From: an uncultured Bacteroidales bacterium
GTDB taxonomy: Bacteria > Bacteroidota > Bacteroidia > Bacteroidales > Bacteroidaceae
NCBI GenBank assembly: GCA_902801475.1
Contig: CADCIO010000022.1
Location: forward strand, 1-43,055
Direction of reading: 5' to 3'
Length of the DNA: 43,055 nt
Below, in pieces: positions 26,382-36,797 of this stretch. A model generated the notes under the pieces. The model searched no databases. It was not told where the DNA came from and saw only the letters and a program-made list of their open reading frames with translations. Every line of letters starts with the position of its first letter. Position 1 is the first letter of the stretch. A program made the position numbers and the translations under genes.

Positions 26382-29252
26382 ATGAGAAAAATCTTTCGTT
26401 ATTTGAGTGCCTTCTGCGGGGCTTCACTGATGGCTCTGCAAGCATCGGCACAGAATCCTTTTGTGCAAACCTGGTTTACGAGCGACCCTGCTCCGATGGT
26501 GCACGGCGACCGCATCTATGTCTATACGGGTCATGATGAGGACAATGCCGACTTCTTCTGGATGCAGGAGTGGCGCGTGTATAGTTCTGCCGACATGGTG
26601 AACTGGACCGACCACGGAAGCCCCCTCGCGCTGGAGAGTTTCAGCTGGGCTGACGACCGTGCCTGGGCCAGCCAGTGCATCGAGCGCAACGGCAAGTTCT
26701 ACTGGTACATCTGTGCCCATTCCCGTCTCTCTGGCGGCATGGCCATCGGTGTGGCTGTGGCTGATTCGCCCACTGGCCCCTTCCATGACGCCATCGGCAA
26801 GCCCCTCTACGAGAACGGCAGCTGGGATCATATCGACCCGACCGTGATGATTGACGACGACGGTCAGGCTTGGCTCTACTGGGGTAATCCACGCGTCTAT
26901 TGCGTGAAGCTGAACGAGGACATGATCAGCCTCGCCGGCGAAGTGTTCAACCTTGAGATGACCGAGGAAGGTTTCGGCTCTCCCGATCCATCCAAGCGCG
27001 ATAGAACCAAGAAGTATAAGGATACGTACACTGAGGGTCCTTGGATCATGAAGAAGCCAGTGATGGATGCCAAGAAGGCAACGAAGGGCTACTATCTCCT
27101 GTATGCCGCTGGTGGCGTGCCTGAGCACCTCGCTTATTCGGAGGCTCCATCGCCCACAGGTCCTTGGACATACAAGGGAACCATCATGCCCGAAGGTGGC
27201 ACAGGTTCCTTCACCAACCACTGTGGCTATGAGCGCTTCAAGGGTCACGACTACTTCTTCTATCACACGGGAAAGCTCCCTGGTGGTGGCGGCTTCGGTC
27301 GTAGCGTTGCTGTGGAAGAATTCAAGTTCAATCCTGACGGTACATTCCCAACCATCCAACCCACCGACAAGGGTGTAGAACCTATCGGCACGCTGAATCC
27401 ATACGAACGTGTGGAGGCAGAGACGATGGCATTTTCGAGAGGTATCAAGACCGCATGGAGCGAAGAGACGGGTGTGTACGTCACCTCTGCTCATGCTGGC
27501 GACCCTAAACATATCCTTAACAAAGCGCATGGCGACGACTATATCAAGGTACAGGCTGTGAACTTCGGTAAGAAAGTGCCTCGCACCTTTACGGCTCGTG
27601 TGGCTTGTGCCTTGAGAGGCGGTGCCATCGAAGTGCGCATCGACAGCCTCAGAGGTAAGACCATCGCACGTCTCGAAGTACCTCACACTGGCGGTTGGGA
27701 GAAATGGCAGGAGGAAGTGGTCGATATCCGCACTCCTATAGCAGGTGTTCATGACATCTACTTCGTCTTCCGTGGTCGCTCGGGTGTGCAGGTCTGCAAC
27801 TTCGACTGGTGGCAATTCCGTGGCATTGAGGAGTGCAATATGCCGCTCTTCACAACGAAATATACGGCTGACCCCTCTCCTCTGGTGGTGGGCGACACGC
27901 TGTTCCTCTATACTTCTCACGACTCTCATCCCGAGGATATTCACGATGAGAAGGAAAAGAACTCTGCAGGTTTCTTCATGTACGACTGGCTGCTCTGGTC
28001 AACTACCGATATGGTGAACTGGACTGAACATGGTGCTGTGGCATCTCTCCGTGACTTCGAATGGCGCAGTCGTGAGAACGGTGCTTGGGCCATCCAGACG
28101 GTGGAGCGCAACGGTAAGTTCTATCTCTATGCCCCTCTGCACGGACATGGTATTGGCGTGTTGGTGGCTGATTCTCCATATGGACCTTTCAAAGACCCAC
28201 TCGGCAAGCCCCTCGTATGGCAACAGGAGCATTGGGATGATATCGATCCATCTGTGTTCATCGACGACGACGGACAGGCTTGGATGTTCTGGGGCAATCC
28301 TCATGCATATTGTGTCAAGCTCAATGAGGATATGATTTCCACCAGTGGCGACATCTATGTGCTCAATCAGAAGGATGGTATGATGCGTCCTGTGAAAGAA
28401 GAGGGTAGCAAGATTAACCTCCGCGTGTCTTGGCAGGAGAAATCCAACTGGGCAATTCAGCATTATCAGGAAGGTCCTTGGTTCTACAAGCGCAATGGAC
28501 ATTATTACATGGCGTTCGCTTCCACTTGTTGTCCTGAGGCGCTCGGCTATGCTATGAGCAACAATCCTCTGGGTCCTTGGAAGGAAATGGGCTACATCAT
28601 GCGTCCAACAGAGCGTGACCGTGGCAATCATCCTGGCATCGTTGACTATAAGGGCAACAGCTATGTGTTCGGTCAGAACTACGACATCATGCACATCGAC
28701 ATATGGGAGCACCACGAGCGTCGTTCTGTCAGTGGTCAGGAAATCACCTACAATGCTGATGGCACCATTCAAGAGATTCCTTACTGGCTCGATCAAGACC
28801 CTATGAAGCAACTCCACAGCCTCAATCCTTACAAGCGTGTGGAAGCTGAGACGATGAACTGGGGCTATGGCTTGAAGACCTGCAAGGTAGGCATCAAGAA
28901 CACAGGCATCGTGAAGGATATGCCTTACTCACCAGGTCGCAAGAACCTCTATGTGACCGATATTGACGAGGGTGAATACATCCGCGTGAAGGGTGTTGAC
29001 TTCGGTAGTGCTGGTGCGAAGAAATTCTTGGCTGGCGTGGCTTCAGCAAAGGGTAGTGGCAACATCGTGCTCACCATCGACGGCATCGAAGGAAAGGAAA
29101 TCGGTCGTGTGGCTGTGAAGGCTACAGGAGCTGACGAGAAATTCAGTACGGTCAATGGTAAGGTGGAGAACGTGAAAGGTGTTCACGACCTCTATCTGCA
29201 CTTCGAGAATCTGAACGGCACATTCAATTTCGATTGGTGGCAGTTCCAATAA
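26382..29252 (+). CDS. Tandem GH43-CBM6-GH43-CBM6 secreted glycosidase
   Basis: Exported enzyme of 956 aa, about double the size of a single GH43-CBM6. Signal peptide 1-24. First GH43 (about 30-335): base Asp35 in SDPAPMV, Asp152 in IDPTVMIDDDGQAW, acid Glu218 in TEGPWI. First CBM6 (341-480) begins YERVEAETMA and ends NFDWWQF. Second GH43 (about 490-810): Asp497 in ADPSPLV, Asp622 in IDPSVFIDDDGQAW, Glu697 in QEGPWF. Second CBM6 (817-956) begins YKRVEAETMN and ends NFDWWQF. Both catalytic sets look intact. Likely beta-xylosidase, arabinofuranosidase or both. Start at ATG 26382. Confidence 0.92.
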   Translation: MRKIFRYLSAFCGASLMALQASAQNPFVQTWFTSDPAPMVHGDRIYVYTGHDEDNADFFWMQEWRVYSSADMVNWTDHGSPLALESFSWADDRAWASQCIERNGKFYWYICAHSRLSGGMAIGVAVADSPTGPFHDAIGKPLYENGSWDHIDPTVMIDDDGQAWLYWGNPRVYCVKLNEDMISLAGEVFNLEMTEEGFGSPDPSKRDRTKKYKDTYTEGPWIMKKPVMDAKKATKGYYLLYAAGGVPEHLAYSEAPSPTGPWTYKGTIMPEGGTGSFTNHCGYERFKGHDYFFYHTGKLPGGGGFGRSVAVEEFKFNPDGTFPTIQPTDKGVEPIGTLNPYERVEAETMAFSRGIKTAWSEETGVYVTSAHAGDPKHILNKAHGDDYIKVQAVNFGKKVPRTFTARVACALRGGAIEVRIDSLRGKTIARLEVPHTGGWEKWQEEVVDIRTPIAGVHDIYFVFRGRSGVQVCNFDWWQFRGIEECNMPLFTTKYTADPSPLVVGDTLFLYTSHDSHPEDIHDEKEKNSAGFFMYDWLLWSTTDMVNWTEHGAVASLRDFEWRSRENGAWAIQTVERNGKFYLYAPLHGHGIGVLVADSPYGPFKDPLGKPLVWQQEHWDDIDPSVFIDDDGQAWMFWGNPHAYCVKLNEDMISTSGDIYVLNQKDGMMRPVKEEGSKINLRVSWQEKSNWAIQHYQEGPWFYKRNGHYYMAFASTCCPEALGYAMSNNPLGPWKEMGYIMRPTERDRGNHPGIVDYKGNSYVFGQNYDIMHIDIWEHHERRSVSGQEITYNADGTIQEIPYWLDQDPMKQLHSLNPYKRVEAETMNWGYGLKTCKVGIKNTGIVKDMPYSPGRKNLYVTDIDEGEYIRVKGVDFGSAGAKKFLAGVASAKGSGNIVLTIDGIEGKEIGRVAVKATGADEKFSTVNGKVENVKGVHDLYLHFENLNGTFNFDWWQFQ

Positions 29253-29272
29253 TCAGCCCGCGTGCTGGGCGA
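29253..29272. repeat. Diverged copy of the CAGCCC dispersed repeat
   Basis: TCAGCCCGCGTGCTGGGCGA lies directly after the GH43 stop codon. It shares the CAGCCC-CGC-GCTGGGCGA layout with the copies at 15865 and at the window's right end. Confidence 0.55.
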
Positions 29273-29287
29273 TTTGCTCAAAAATAA

Positions 29288-29986
29288 TTAAAGAAATGAC
29301 TCAATGGTCGTTGTCCAATCCGTAGCGGGTGGGGCGACGACCATTCCATTTTGGGTCTTTGAGGTTTCTACATGCAAAGTGTGGAAACCCAAGGCGGCTG
29401 CTGCCTCGAGGTTGGCTGAAGAATCGTCAAGAAAGAAACACTCCTCTGCTTTTGCGTTAATCTGACGGAGTACTTCCAGATAAATCTCATCGTTGGGTTT
29501 CGCCATGTGCATCTCTTGAGAAAGGAAGACGTGGTCGAAGAGTTCATCCACCACTTCTTGACCTCCAAAACATTTCTTCACAATCTCTTGCCAATGTGCC
29601 TCGTTGGTGTTGGACAACATACAAATGGTGTATCTTTTTTGCTTCAGCTCCCTCAACTTGTTCAGCCGGTAGGATGGAATGGAGATACAACAAGAGTTCC
29701 AAGCCTCCAAGACTTGCTCTCTCGTGGTGCCCTCCTTGCAGTATTTCCTGACACCCTCCATAAAAGCCTCCGTTGTGATGTCGCCTGTCTGATAGAGGTG
29801 CATGATGCCATTCGCCACCATACCTTCTCCTAATACGGCTGCTTTGGTGCCTATTGGTGTCTGCATACCTTTCTTCTTAAAGGCATCAAGATCAATCCCC
29901 AATGCCTGCATCTGACGCATGCAGTAGTTTAAGTCGATGTCGAGGAGAACTCCTCCCAAGTCAAATATGATGTTTTTGATCGCCAT
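29288..29986 (-). CDS. HAD-superfamily phosphatase
   Basis: Predicted cytoplasmic phosphatase, 232 aa. Motif I IIFDLGGVLLDID, motif II ICMLSNTNEAHW, motif III the Lys in HMAKPNDEIY, motif IV FFLDDSSANLEAAAALG. The GGVL form of motif I is typical of YihX/epoxide-hydrolase-like HADs acting on sugar phosphates. Start ATG 29986 is four bases after the MscS stop, so the two form an operon. Confidence 0.87.
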   Translation of the reverse strand: MAIKNIIFDLGGVLLDIDLNYCMRQMQALGIDLDAFKKKGMQTPIGTKAAVLGEGMVANGIMHLYQTGDITTEAFMEGVRKYCKEGTTREQVLEAWNSCCISIPSYRLNKLRELKQKRYTICMLSNTNEAHWQEIVKKCFGGQEVVDELFDHVFLSQEMHMAKPNDEIYLEVLRQINAKAEECFFLDDSSANLEAAAALGFHTLHVETSKTQNGMVVAPPATDWTTTIESFL

Positions 29987-29990
29987 CTTC

Positions 29991-30881
29991 TTACTTCTTA
30001 ATATGAATGTCCATCTGCTGGAAAGGAATCTCAATGCCAGCCTTCACCAGTTCACGATATATCTTTTCAGTCGTGTCAAACTTTACATCCCAGAAATCGG
30101 CAGCTTTTGCCCATATGCGCATTTGGAAAATGATGCTGCTTTTGCCCATACTGATCATGGGAATATAAGGGGCGAACACACCACTTCTCATGATACGTTC
30201 ATCTGCTTCAATGATATTCATCAACACCTTGCGTACTGTATCAGGGTCAGTACCATAAGCCACTTCCACATCAATATCCACACGTCTTGTGGGGGCTTTG
30301 GTGGAATTCTTCAGGCTTCCGGTTGCCAAAGGACCATTGGGAATGATGATGGTCTGGTTGTCGAGGGTGGTCATCACAGTATTGAATATCTGAATCTCCC
30401 TCACGGTTCCAGCAAAGCCTTGTGCTTCAATGAAATCACCTACCTTATAAGGCTTCAACAACAAGATGAGTACACCTCCCGCAAAGTTCTGCAAAGTGCC
30501 ACTCAAAGCCATACCGATAGCGATACCAGCTGAAGCAAAAACTGCCAAGAAAGAACTGGTGTCGATGCCTAAGATACCAACGATGATGATGGTAAGTAAG
30601 ACATTCAGTGAGATGGATACGAGACTGTTCAGAAAAGAAGTCAAGGATGCCTCTACATTCCGTTTCTGAGTGACAGTTCGTAGTGCCTTGATGGTGTACT
30701 TAATGATAAATCGTCCCACAATAAAGACGATGATTGCTATTAATACATTCTTTCCAAATTGTACTACATAGCCAACCACATCACCCCATGCAATCTTGCT
30801 GAAATCCAGATTGCTCAGTTCTGACACAATATCTCTTCCTGTTCCTATGCTGTTGATGGTATCAATGCTGTTTTCTGTCAT
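29991..30881 (-). CDS. Small-conductance mechanosensitive channel, MscS family
   Basis: Inner-membrane tension-gated channel of 296 aa that releases solutes on osmotic downshock. Three hydrophobic segments (about 40-60, 80-105, 112-140); the third has the glycine-alanine pore helix FASAGIAIGMALSGTLQNFAGGVLIL, followed by KPYKVGDFIE and the soluble vestibule domain. Start at ATG 30881, matching the promoter just upstream. Confidence 0.93.
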   Translation of the reverse strand: MTENSIDTINSIGTGRDIVSELSNLDFSKIAWGDVVGYVVQFGKNVLIAIIVFIVGRFIIKYTIKALRTVTQKRNVEASLTSFLNSLVSISLNVLLTIIIVGILGIDTSSFLAVFASAGIAIGMALSGTLQNFAGGVLILLLKPYKVGDFIEAQGFAGTVREIQIFNTVMTTLDNQTIIIPNGPLATGSLKNSTKAPTRRVDIDVEVAYGTDPDTVRKVLMNIIEADERIMRSGVFAPYIPMISMGKSSIIFQMRIWAKAADFWDVKFDTTEKIYRELVKAGIEIPFQQMDIHIKK

Positions 30882-30907
30882 AATTCTTTTATGCCTTAAA
30901 AATCGGT

Positions 30908-30939
30908 ACAAAGGTAGTGCAAACCGAGCGAAATACAAA
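30908..30939 (-). promoter_or_regulatory. Promoter of the mscS-HAD operon
   Basis: Minus strand: TTTG (30936-30939), 19 bases, TACCTTTG (30909-30916), 27 bases before the start codon. Confidence 0.75.
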
Positions 30940-31019
30940 ATAAAATGATTAATATTTTCATTTCAAAGGTGCAGACTACCTTCGATGTAATCACCGGTAC
31001 GACTTTTTCTTAATTATAT

Positions 31020-32330
31020 TTATTGGGAGATAGTTTCTGCTTTGAGCCTGATAGGCATACTGACAACCAATTCTGCGAAGTCGGCTTTTGTCAAGTGTGC
31101 CTTCACCTCGATTCCTGCTGTTAGATTGTGTAATTTTGGAATCGTGTAATGGACTCCTATCCGATTAAAGAAGAAAGGATCTTTGCGGTTGGAGAAATCA
31201 CCTATATTTTTATACAGATACACGCCTCCACCCAGTGCGAAGGACACATTGCCATAGAAAAGGGTATGCTTCACATCTAAGGCAATAATCCAAGGATTAT
31301 GCTTACAATCAACGCCTTTCTCTGTATCTATATCTCGAATATGTGCATAACAGGAGTTGTATTGGATGTCGATACCTCCACCAATGGCTCCGATTCTTGC
31401 ATAGCGGTACATGGCATCAGCTTGGAAGGATGCCACAGAATAGAGGGTGAAGTTCTCCATTCTCCAGTCGGGATGCTCTTTGGTGATCTGGTATTGGGTG
31501 CGTTCCCAGTCTTCCTGACATGTCTTCACACCTACGCCACCCTTGAAATTCAAGTACCAATATGGTTTGAACTTGGGAGGGATATATGTCAGCCTGTTTT
31601 TCACTAAAGTTTCATAATAAGGATAATAAATCACTCCGAGGGTAGGGCCACAGACATTGGCGCTACGGTTGGGTTGACGGGTACTTCCATTGCTGATGTG
31701 CCAATAATCCAATCCAGCCTTGATACCCCATGAAGAGGCAAAACGATAGGTGGCATTGATTGCTCCTCCTGCGTAAAACAACACCTGTGAACCAATCATG
31801 TCATTATCCACGCTGGTTTGTTTGTCGTATTTTCTGGTGGAGTAAGCCAAACCTAAGTTGGCACAGAGGTCGAACTCCCATCGCTTGCCCCGATAGAGCG
31901 GATAGGAGAAGGAGCCGAAGATGGCGAAGGAGTTCCCCAGACGGGTGTTGTAGGGAGCCAGTTCATAGTAGTCGTCCGACAAGTCGTCCCAGTGGGGATA
32001 GTCGGCATTGCGATGCATCGTGGCACCGTTGTTCTTGCTGAACTTGCCGACGATGGAGAAGGTGGGGTAGTGGTAGTTGTAGGCAAAGGCGTCACTGTCG
32101 GAAGGCAGGCTCATGTGGTTGAACTTGAAGGCTGCCGAGTAGTCCGACTTGCTGATCATGTAGGCCTTCTGGTATTTGTCTAAGATCAGAACCTGTCCTG
32201 CCTGGAATTCTGTCTCATACCCCCAATGTCTCGTCTGGCTCTTCTCATCAACCAAAGTGTCGGTAACAACTGGCTGACAATACGCTGTTAGACTTGAGAG
32301 TAAAAACCATATAATGATAACAAATCTCAT
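31020..32330 (-). CDS. PagL-like acyloxyacyl hydrolase (lipid A 3-O-deacylase family), outer membrane
   Basis: Exported 436-aa protein: signal peptide 1-18, then alternating beta-strand sequence typical of an outer-membrane barrel, ending in a strand near MPIRLKAETISQ. The signature of the PagL/acyloxyacyl-hydrolase family is present: LDYWHISNGSTRQPNRSANV, with His and Ser as expected catalytic residues. It is longer than PagL itself (about 170 aa), as usual for Bacteroidetes members, which have a double-length barrel. Would trim lipid A acyl chains at the surface. Confidence 0.75.
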   Translation of the reverse strand: MRFVIIIWFLLSSLTAYCQPVVTDTLVDEKSQTRHWGYETEFQAGQVLILDKYQKAYMISKSDYSAAFKFNHMSLPSDSDAFAYNYHYPTFSIVGKFSKNNGATMHRNADYPHWDDLSDDYYELAPYNTRLGNSFAIFGSFSYPLYRGKRWEFDLCANLGLAYSTRKYDKQTSVDNDMIGSQVLFYAGGAINATYRFASSWGIKAGLDYWHISNGSTRQPNRSANVCGPTLGVIYYPYYETLVKNRLTYIPPKFKPYWYLNFKGGVGVKTCQEDWERTQYQITKEHPDWRMENFTLYSVASFQADAMYRYARIGAIGGGIDIQYNSCYAHIRDIDTEKGVDCKHNPWIIALDVKHTLFYGNVSFALGGGVYLYKNIGDFSNRKDPFFFNRIGVHYTIPKLHNLTAGIEVKAHLTKADFAELVVSMPIRLKAETISQ

Positions 32331-32349
32331 CAGTTTCTGCTTTTATGGT

Positions 32350-32358
32350 GCAAAGTTA
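32350..32358 (-). promoter_or_regulatory. -7 box of the PagL-like gene
   Basis: TAACTTTGC on the minus strand, 19 bases upstream of the start codon. Confidence 0.5.
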
Positions 32359-32453
32359 CAAAATATATTTGGTTATTCCCCCACTTATTCGTCCCTTTGG
32401 CTCCGCCGAAGGTACTTCCGCTCGACAATAAAAGCAAAAAGTGCACTTTTTTC

Positions 32454-32485
32454 TTTGTATTGTGCTCACTTATTCGTACCTTTGC
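32454..32485 (+). promoter_or_regulatory. Promoter of lysS
   Basis: TTTG (32454-32457), 19 bases, TACCTTTGC (32477-32485); start codon 28 bases later. Confidence 0.85.
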
Positions 32486-32513
32486 ACACAAATATATATA
32501 GTAGAGAAGAAAC

Positions 32514-34271
32514 ATGAACGTACTTGAACTTTCAGAACAGGAGATGAACCGTCGTGTGAATCTCCAGGCATTGAAGGATATGGGCATCAATCCGTATCCA
32601 GCAGCAGAATATCCAACTGACGCATTTTCAACAGAAATTATAGCTGACTTCAAAGATCCAGCGGTGGATGCTGAGGGCAATCCTACAGAGCCACTGAGGG
32701 AGGTCTGCATCGCTGGCCGCATGATGAGCCGTCGTGTGATGGGCAAGGCAAGCTTTGTGGAGTTGCAGGACTCGAAGGGCAGGATTCAGGTGTATGTGAC
32801 CCGTGATGACATCTGCCCAGAGGAGAACAAGGACCTGTACAATGTGGTGTTCAAGAAGTTGCTGGATTTGGGTGACTTCATTGGCGTGAAGGGTTTTGTC
32901 TTCCGTACTCAGACAGGCGAGATCAGTGTGCATGCCAAGTCGCTCACCGTGTTGGCCAAGAGCTTGAAGCCGCTGCCTGTGGTGAAGGAGAAGGATGGTC
33001 AGGTGTTTGATGCATTTGAAGACCCAGAATTGAGATACCGTCAGCGTTATGTCGATTTGATTGTCAACAATGGTGTGAAGGACACGTTCCTGAAGCGTGC
33101 CACCATTCTCCGCACGATGCGCCAGGTCTTTGATGAGGCAGGTTTTACGGAGGTGGAGACGCCTATCCTGCAGCAGATTGCTGGTGGTGCTACAGCCCGT
33201 CCATTCATCACTCACCATAATGCGCTGAACGTGGATTTGTATTTGCGTATCGCCACAGAGCTTTACTTGAAGCGTCTCATCGTGGGTGGTTTTGAGGGCG
33301 TGTATGAGATTGGCCGTAACTTCCGTAACGAAGGTATGGACAGAAGCCACAACCCAGAGTTCACTTGCATGGAGCTGTATGTAGCATACAAGGACTATAA
33401 CTGGATGATGACGTTCACGGAGCAGTTGCTGGAGAAGATTTGTGTGGCTGTGAATGGCACGACCGATGTGAAGATTGGCGACAACGTGGTCAGCTTCAAG
33501 GCTCCTTATCGTCGTCTGCCCATCTTGGATGCCATCAAGGAAAAGACCGGCTTTGACTGCGAGGGCAAGTCGGAAGAGGAAATCCGTGCGTTCTGCCTCT
33601 CAAAGGGTATGGAAGTGGATGAGACGATGGGTAAGGGCAAGCTCATTGACGAGCTCTTTGGTGAGTTCTGCGAGGGTTCCTTCATCCAGCCTACATTCAT
33701 CGCCGACTATCCTGTGGAGATGTCGCCACTCACCAAGATGCACCGTTCAAAGGCAGGTCTGACAGAGCGCTTTGAGTTGATGGTCAATGGTAAGGAGTTG
33801 GCGAATGCTTACTCAGAGCTGAACGACCCGATCGACCAGGAAGAGCGTTTCGTGGAGCAGATGAAGCTGGCAGATAAGGGTGATGATGAGGCGATGGTGA
33901 TTGACCACGACTTCCTTCGTGCTTTGCAGTATGGTATGCCTCCAACATCGGGTATTGGTATCGGTATTGACCGTCTGGCTATTTTGATGACTGGTCAGCC
34001 CACCATTCAGGAAGTGCTGCTTTTCCCAACCATGAAGCCAGAGAAGAAGGCGCCTCGTGATGGTGTGGACAAGTTTGTGGAACTCGGCTTCTCTGAGGAG
34101 ATCGTTCCTGTGCTCTACAAGGTGGGTTACAACCTCGTGAGCGACCTCGAAGGTGGCAATGCCCAGAAGATTCAGCAGCAGATTGGTGAGGTGCTGAAGA
34201 AATACAAGCTGGACATCCAGAAGCCATCAGTGGATGAAATCAGCAACATCGTTGCTAAGGTGAAAAACTAA
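32514..34271 (+). CDS. lysS: Lysyl-tRNA synthetase, class II
   Basis: Charges tRNA-Lys. 585 aa: an OB-fold anticodon-binding domain (about 60-165), motif 2 [20 protein letters not shown] and motif 3 [13 protein letters not shown]. The usual enzyme ends soon after motif 3; here about 80 more residues follow ([17 protein letters not shown], then [20 protein letters not shown]), a helix-hairpin-like tail I know from other Bacteroidetes LysS. First gene of the lysS-gpsA-pgi row, with a strong promoter. Confidence 0.97.
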   Translation: MNVLELSEQEMNRRVNLQALKDMGINPYPAAEYPTDAFSTEIIADFKDPAVDAEGNPTEPLREVCIAGRMMSRRVMGKASFVELQDSKGRIQVYVTRDDICPEENKDLYNVVFKKLLDLGDFIGVKGFVFRTQTGEISVHAKSLTVLAKSLKPLPVVKEKDGQVFDAFEDPELRYRQRYVDLIVNNGVKDTFLKRATILRTMRQVFDEAGFTEVETPILQQIAGGATARPFITHHNALNVDLYLRIATELYLKRLIVGGFEGVYEIGRNFRNEGMDRSHNPEFTCMELYVAYKDYNWMMTFTEQLLEKICVAVNGTTDVKIGDNVVSFKAPYRRLPILDAIKEKTGFDCEGKSEEEIRAFCLSKGMEVDETMGKGKLIDELFGEFCEGSFIQPTFIADYPVEMSPLTKMHRSKAGLTERFELMVNGKELANAYSELNDPIDQEERFVEQMKLADKGDDEAMVIDHDFLRALQYGMPPTSGIGIGIDRLAILMTGQPTIQEVLLFPTMKPEKKAPRDGVDKFVELGFSEEIVPVLYKVGYNLVSDLEGGNAQKIQQQIGEVLKKYKLDIQKPSVDEISNIVAKVKN

Positions 34272-34352
34272 AAGTGAAAAATTAAAAGTAAAAATTACTT
34301 GCCGTTCGGATGATGGTAACTTATACTTTTAACTTTTAGTTTTTAGTTTTTA
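34267..34352. repeat. Hairpin repeat, copy 2, after lysS
   Basis: A/T-rich arms with one or two mismatches (left arm about 34280-34298, right arm about 34317-34334) around a loop containing CCGTTCGGATGATG. Layout and loop resemble copy 1 after the aquaporin gene. May act as a terminator or transcript-processing signal between lysS and gpsA. Confidence 0.65.
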
Positions 34353-34372
34353 ACTTAAAAAGATATTTTAAT

Positions 34373-35374
34373 ATGCAGTTTCAATCTTGTGGTAGAGTGG
34401 CAGTCTTGGGAGGTGGTAGCTGGGCAACAGCTATTGCTAAGATTGTCATGCACCACGAAGAAAAGATAACATGGTACATGCGCAGGGATGACCGCATTGA
34501 GGACTTCAAGCGCATGCACCACAATCCAGCCTACCTGACAGGTGTTCATTTCGATGTGGATCGCATCAACTTCTCCAGCGATATCAACGAGGTGGTGAAG
34601 AACAATGACACCCTTATCTTCGTCATTCCTTCGCCTTACATCAAGAGCCATCTGAAGAAGCTGAAGGCCAACATGAGGGAGAAGATGATTGTGACGGCGA
34701 TCAAGGGTATTGTGCCAGAGGAAAGCCTCACAGTGAGTCGTTACTTCGAACGTCAGTATGGTGTGCCAGAAGAGCAGGTGGCTTGCATCGGAGGTCCCAG
34801 TCATGCTGAGGAAGTGGCGCTCGACCGTCTTTGCTACTTGACTGTGGGATGCCGTGATTTGGAGAATGCGCAGGTGGTGGCTGATTTGTTTGCCAACAAG
34901 TATGTGAAGACCAATGTCTCTATCGACATAGAGGGTATTGAGTACTCGTCTGTGCTGAAGAACGTGTATGCCATCGCAGCAGGTATCTGTCATGGCCTGA
35001 AGTGGGGAGATAACTTCCAGGCAGTTCTGGTTTCCAATGCCCTGCAGGAGATGAAGCGTTTCCTCAAGGCCGTTCAGCCCGAAGATCGTCATGTGAGCGA
35101 TTCTGCCTATCTGGGCGATTTGCTGGTGACCATGTATTCCAACTTCTCCCGCAACCGTGTGTTTGGCACCATGATAGGACAGGGCTATTCAGTCAAGACG
35201 GCTCAGCTGGAGATGGAGATGATAGCCGAGGGTTATTACGGCACCAATTGCATGAAGATTATCAACAAGCGTTATCATGTCAACATGCCCATCCTCGATG
35301 CAGTCTATAACATCCTCTACGAGAAGATTTCTCCAGCTGTGGAGATCAAGATATTGAGCGATTCTTTGAGATAA
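34373..35374 (+). CDS. gpsA: Glycerol-3-phosphate dehydrogenase [NAD(P)+]
   Basis: Makes sn-glycerol-3-phosphate from dihydroxyacetone phosphate for phospholipids. 333 aa; nucleotide-binding [11 protein letters not shown] (about 13-23), [24 protein letters not shown], the catalytic Lys in [11 protein letters not shown], and FSRNRVFG. It lies 101 bases after lysS across the hairpin repeat, and 26 bases before pgi. Confidence 0.95.
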   Translation: MQFQSCGRVAVLGGGSWATAIAKIVMHHEEKITWYMRRDDRIEDFKRMHHNPAYLTGVHFDVDRINFSSDINEVVKNNDTLIFVIPSPYIKSHLKKLKANMREKMIVTAIKGIVPEESLTVSRYFERQYGVPEEQVACIGGPSHAEEVALDRLCYLTVGCRDLENAQVVADLFANKYVKTNVSIDIEGIEYSSVLKNVYAIAAGICHGLKWGDNFQAVLVSNALQEMKRFLKAVQPEDRHVSDSAYLGDLLVTMYSNFSRNRVFGTMIGQGYSVKTAQLEMEMIAEGYYGTNCMKIINKRYHVNMPILDAVYNILYEKISPAVEIKILSDSLR

Positions 35375-35400
35375 CAATCAACAAAAAAACCATAAAAACT

Positions 35401-36735
35401 ATGAAAATAGACATTACAAAAGCTGCCTCCTTTGTGAAGGCAGGAGCTATTGAGGCATTGGAGCCTCAGGTGAAAGCTGCTCAGGAAGCTCTTGAGCAGG
35501 GTACATGTGCAGGTAATGACTTCCTCGGATGGATGCATCTGCCAAGTTCCATCACCCCAGAGTTCATTGCTGAGCTGAACGCCACTGCTAAGGTGCTGCA
35601 GGAGAATTGTGAGGCTGTTGTCGTGGCTGGTATTGGTGGTTCCTATCTGGGTGCCCGTATGGTCATTGATGCCCTCTCCAACACGTTTGGCTGGCTGAAG
35701 CCTTCCAAGACTCCACGCATCCTGTTTGCTGGTAACAACATCGGCGAGGACTACCTCTCTGAACTGATTGACTACCTGAAGGGTGTGAAGTTTGGTGTCA
35801 TCAACATTTCCAAGTCTGGTACTACCACTGAGACTGCCATCACGTTCCGTCTCCTGAAGAAGATGTGTGAAGACCAGCGTGGTAAGGAAGAGGCCAAGAA
35901 GGTGATTGTGGCCATTACGGATGCCAAGAAGGGTGCTGCCCGCACGACAGCTGATAAGGAAGGTTACAAGTCCTTCATCATCCCTGACAATGTGGGTGGT
36001 CGTTTCTCTGTGCTCACTCCTGTAGGTCTGCTGCCTATCGCTGTGGCTGGATATGATATTGCTGCCCTCGTGAAGGGTGCTCAGGATATGGAGAAGCAGT
36101 GCGCATTGGATGTACCTTGTCAGGACAACCCAGCTGCCGTCTATGCTGCTACCCGTAATGCCATCTATCAGAGTGGCAAGAAGATTGAGATTATGGCGAA
36201 CTATCAGCCCAAGCTTCATAACCTTGGTGAATGGTGGAAGCAGCTCTATGGAGAGAGCGAGGGTAAGGATGGCAAGGGCATCTTTCCTGCATCTGTTGAC
36301 CTCACCACCGACCTTCACTCTATGGGTCAGTGGATTCAGGATGGTGAACGTACCATCTTCGAGACTGTCATCTCTGTTGAGAAGCCCAACACCTCTCTCG
36401 CTGTGCCTTCTGATGAGGAGAACCTGGATGGTCTGAACTTCTTGGCAGGCAAGCGCATTGACGAGGTGAACAAGATGGCAGAGCTCGGCACTCAGCTGGC
36501 TCACGTGGATGGTGGTGTGCCTAACATCAAGATTTCCATCGAGAAACTGGACGAGTACAACATCGGTCAGCTCATCTACTTCTTCGAGAAGGGTTGTGGC
36601 ATCTCTGGTCTCATCCTGGGTGTCAATCCATTCAACCAGCCTGGTGTGGAAGCCTACAAGAAGAACATGTTCGCCCTCCTCAACAAACCTGGCTACGAGG
36701 CTGAAAGCAAAGCCATTCAAGAACGTTTGAAGTAA
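35401..36735 (+). CDS. pgi: Glucose-6-phosphate isomerase
   Basis: Interconverts glucose-6-phosphate and fructose-6-phosphate. 444 aa, the short bacterial form as in Bacillus. [11 protein letters not shown] and KSGTTTETA are the sugar-phosphate-binding sites; the family signature [20 protein letters not shown] carries the C-terminal Lys. Follows gpsA by 26 bases, giving shared expression of the glycolysis/lipid branch point. Confidence 0.97.
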   Translation: MKIDITKAASFVKAGAIEALEPQVKAAQEALEQGTCAGNDFLGWMHLPSSITPEFIAELNATAKVLQENCEAVVVAGIGGSYLGARMVIDALSNTFGWLKPSKTPRILFAGNNIGEDYLSELIDYLKGVKFGVINISKSGTTTETAITFRLLKKMCEDQRGKEEAKKVIVAITDAKKGAARTTADKEGYKSFIIPDNVGGRFSVLTPVGLLPIAVAGYDIAALVKGAQDMEKQCALDVPCQDNPAAVYAATRNAIYQSGKKIEIMANYQPKLHNLGEWWKQLYGESEGKDGKGIFPASVDLTTDLHSMGQWIQDGERTIFETVISVEKPNTSLAVPSDEENLDGLNFLAGKRIDEVNKMAELGTQLAHVDGGVPNIKISIEKLDEYNIGQLIYFFEKGCGISGLILGVNPFNQPGVEAYKKNMFALLNKPGYEAESKAIQERLK

Positions 36736-36797
36736 TTTTTATTGCGACAAGTCGCCGAAAGAAAACAGGTGATAATAAGTAAAAATAGATAACAAAG

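Noticed and set aside
26424..27944. 506-codon open frame on the minus strand
   Set aside because: It lies wholly antisense to the first GH43-CBM6 half, whose catalytic motifs are clear; the antisense product has no family features and arises from GC-rich codon use.
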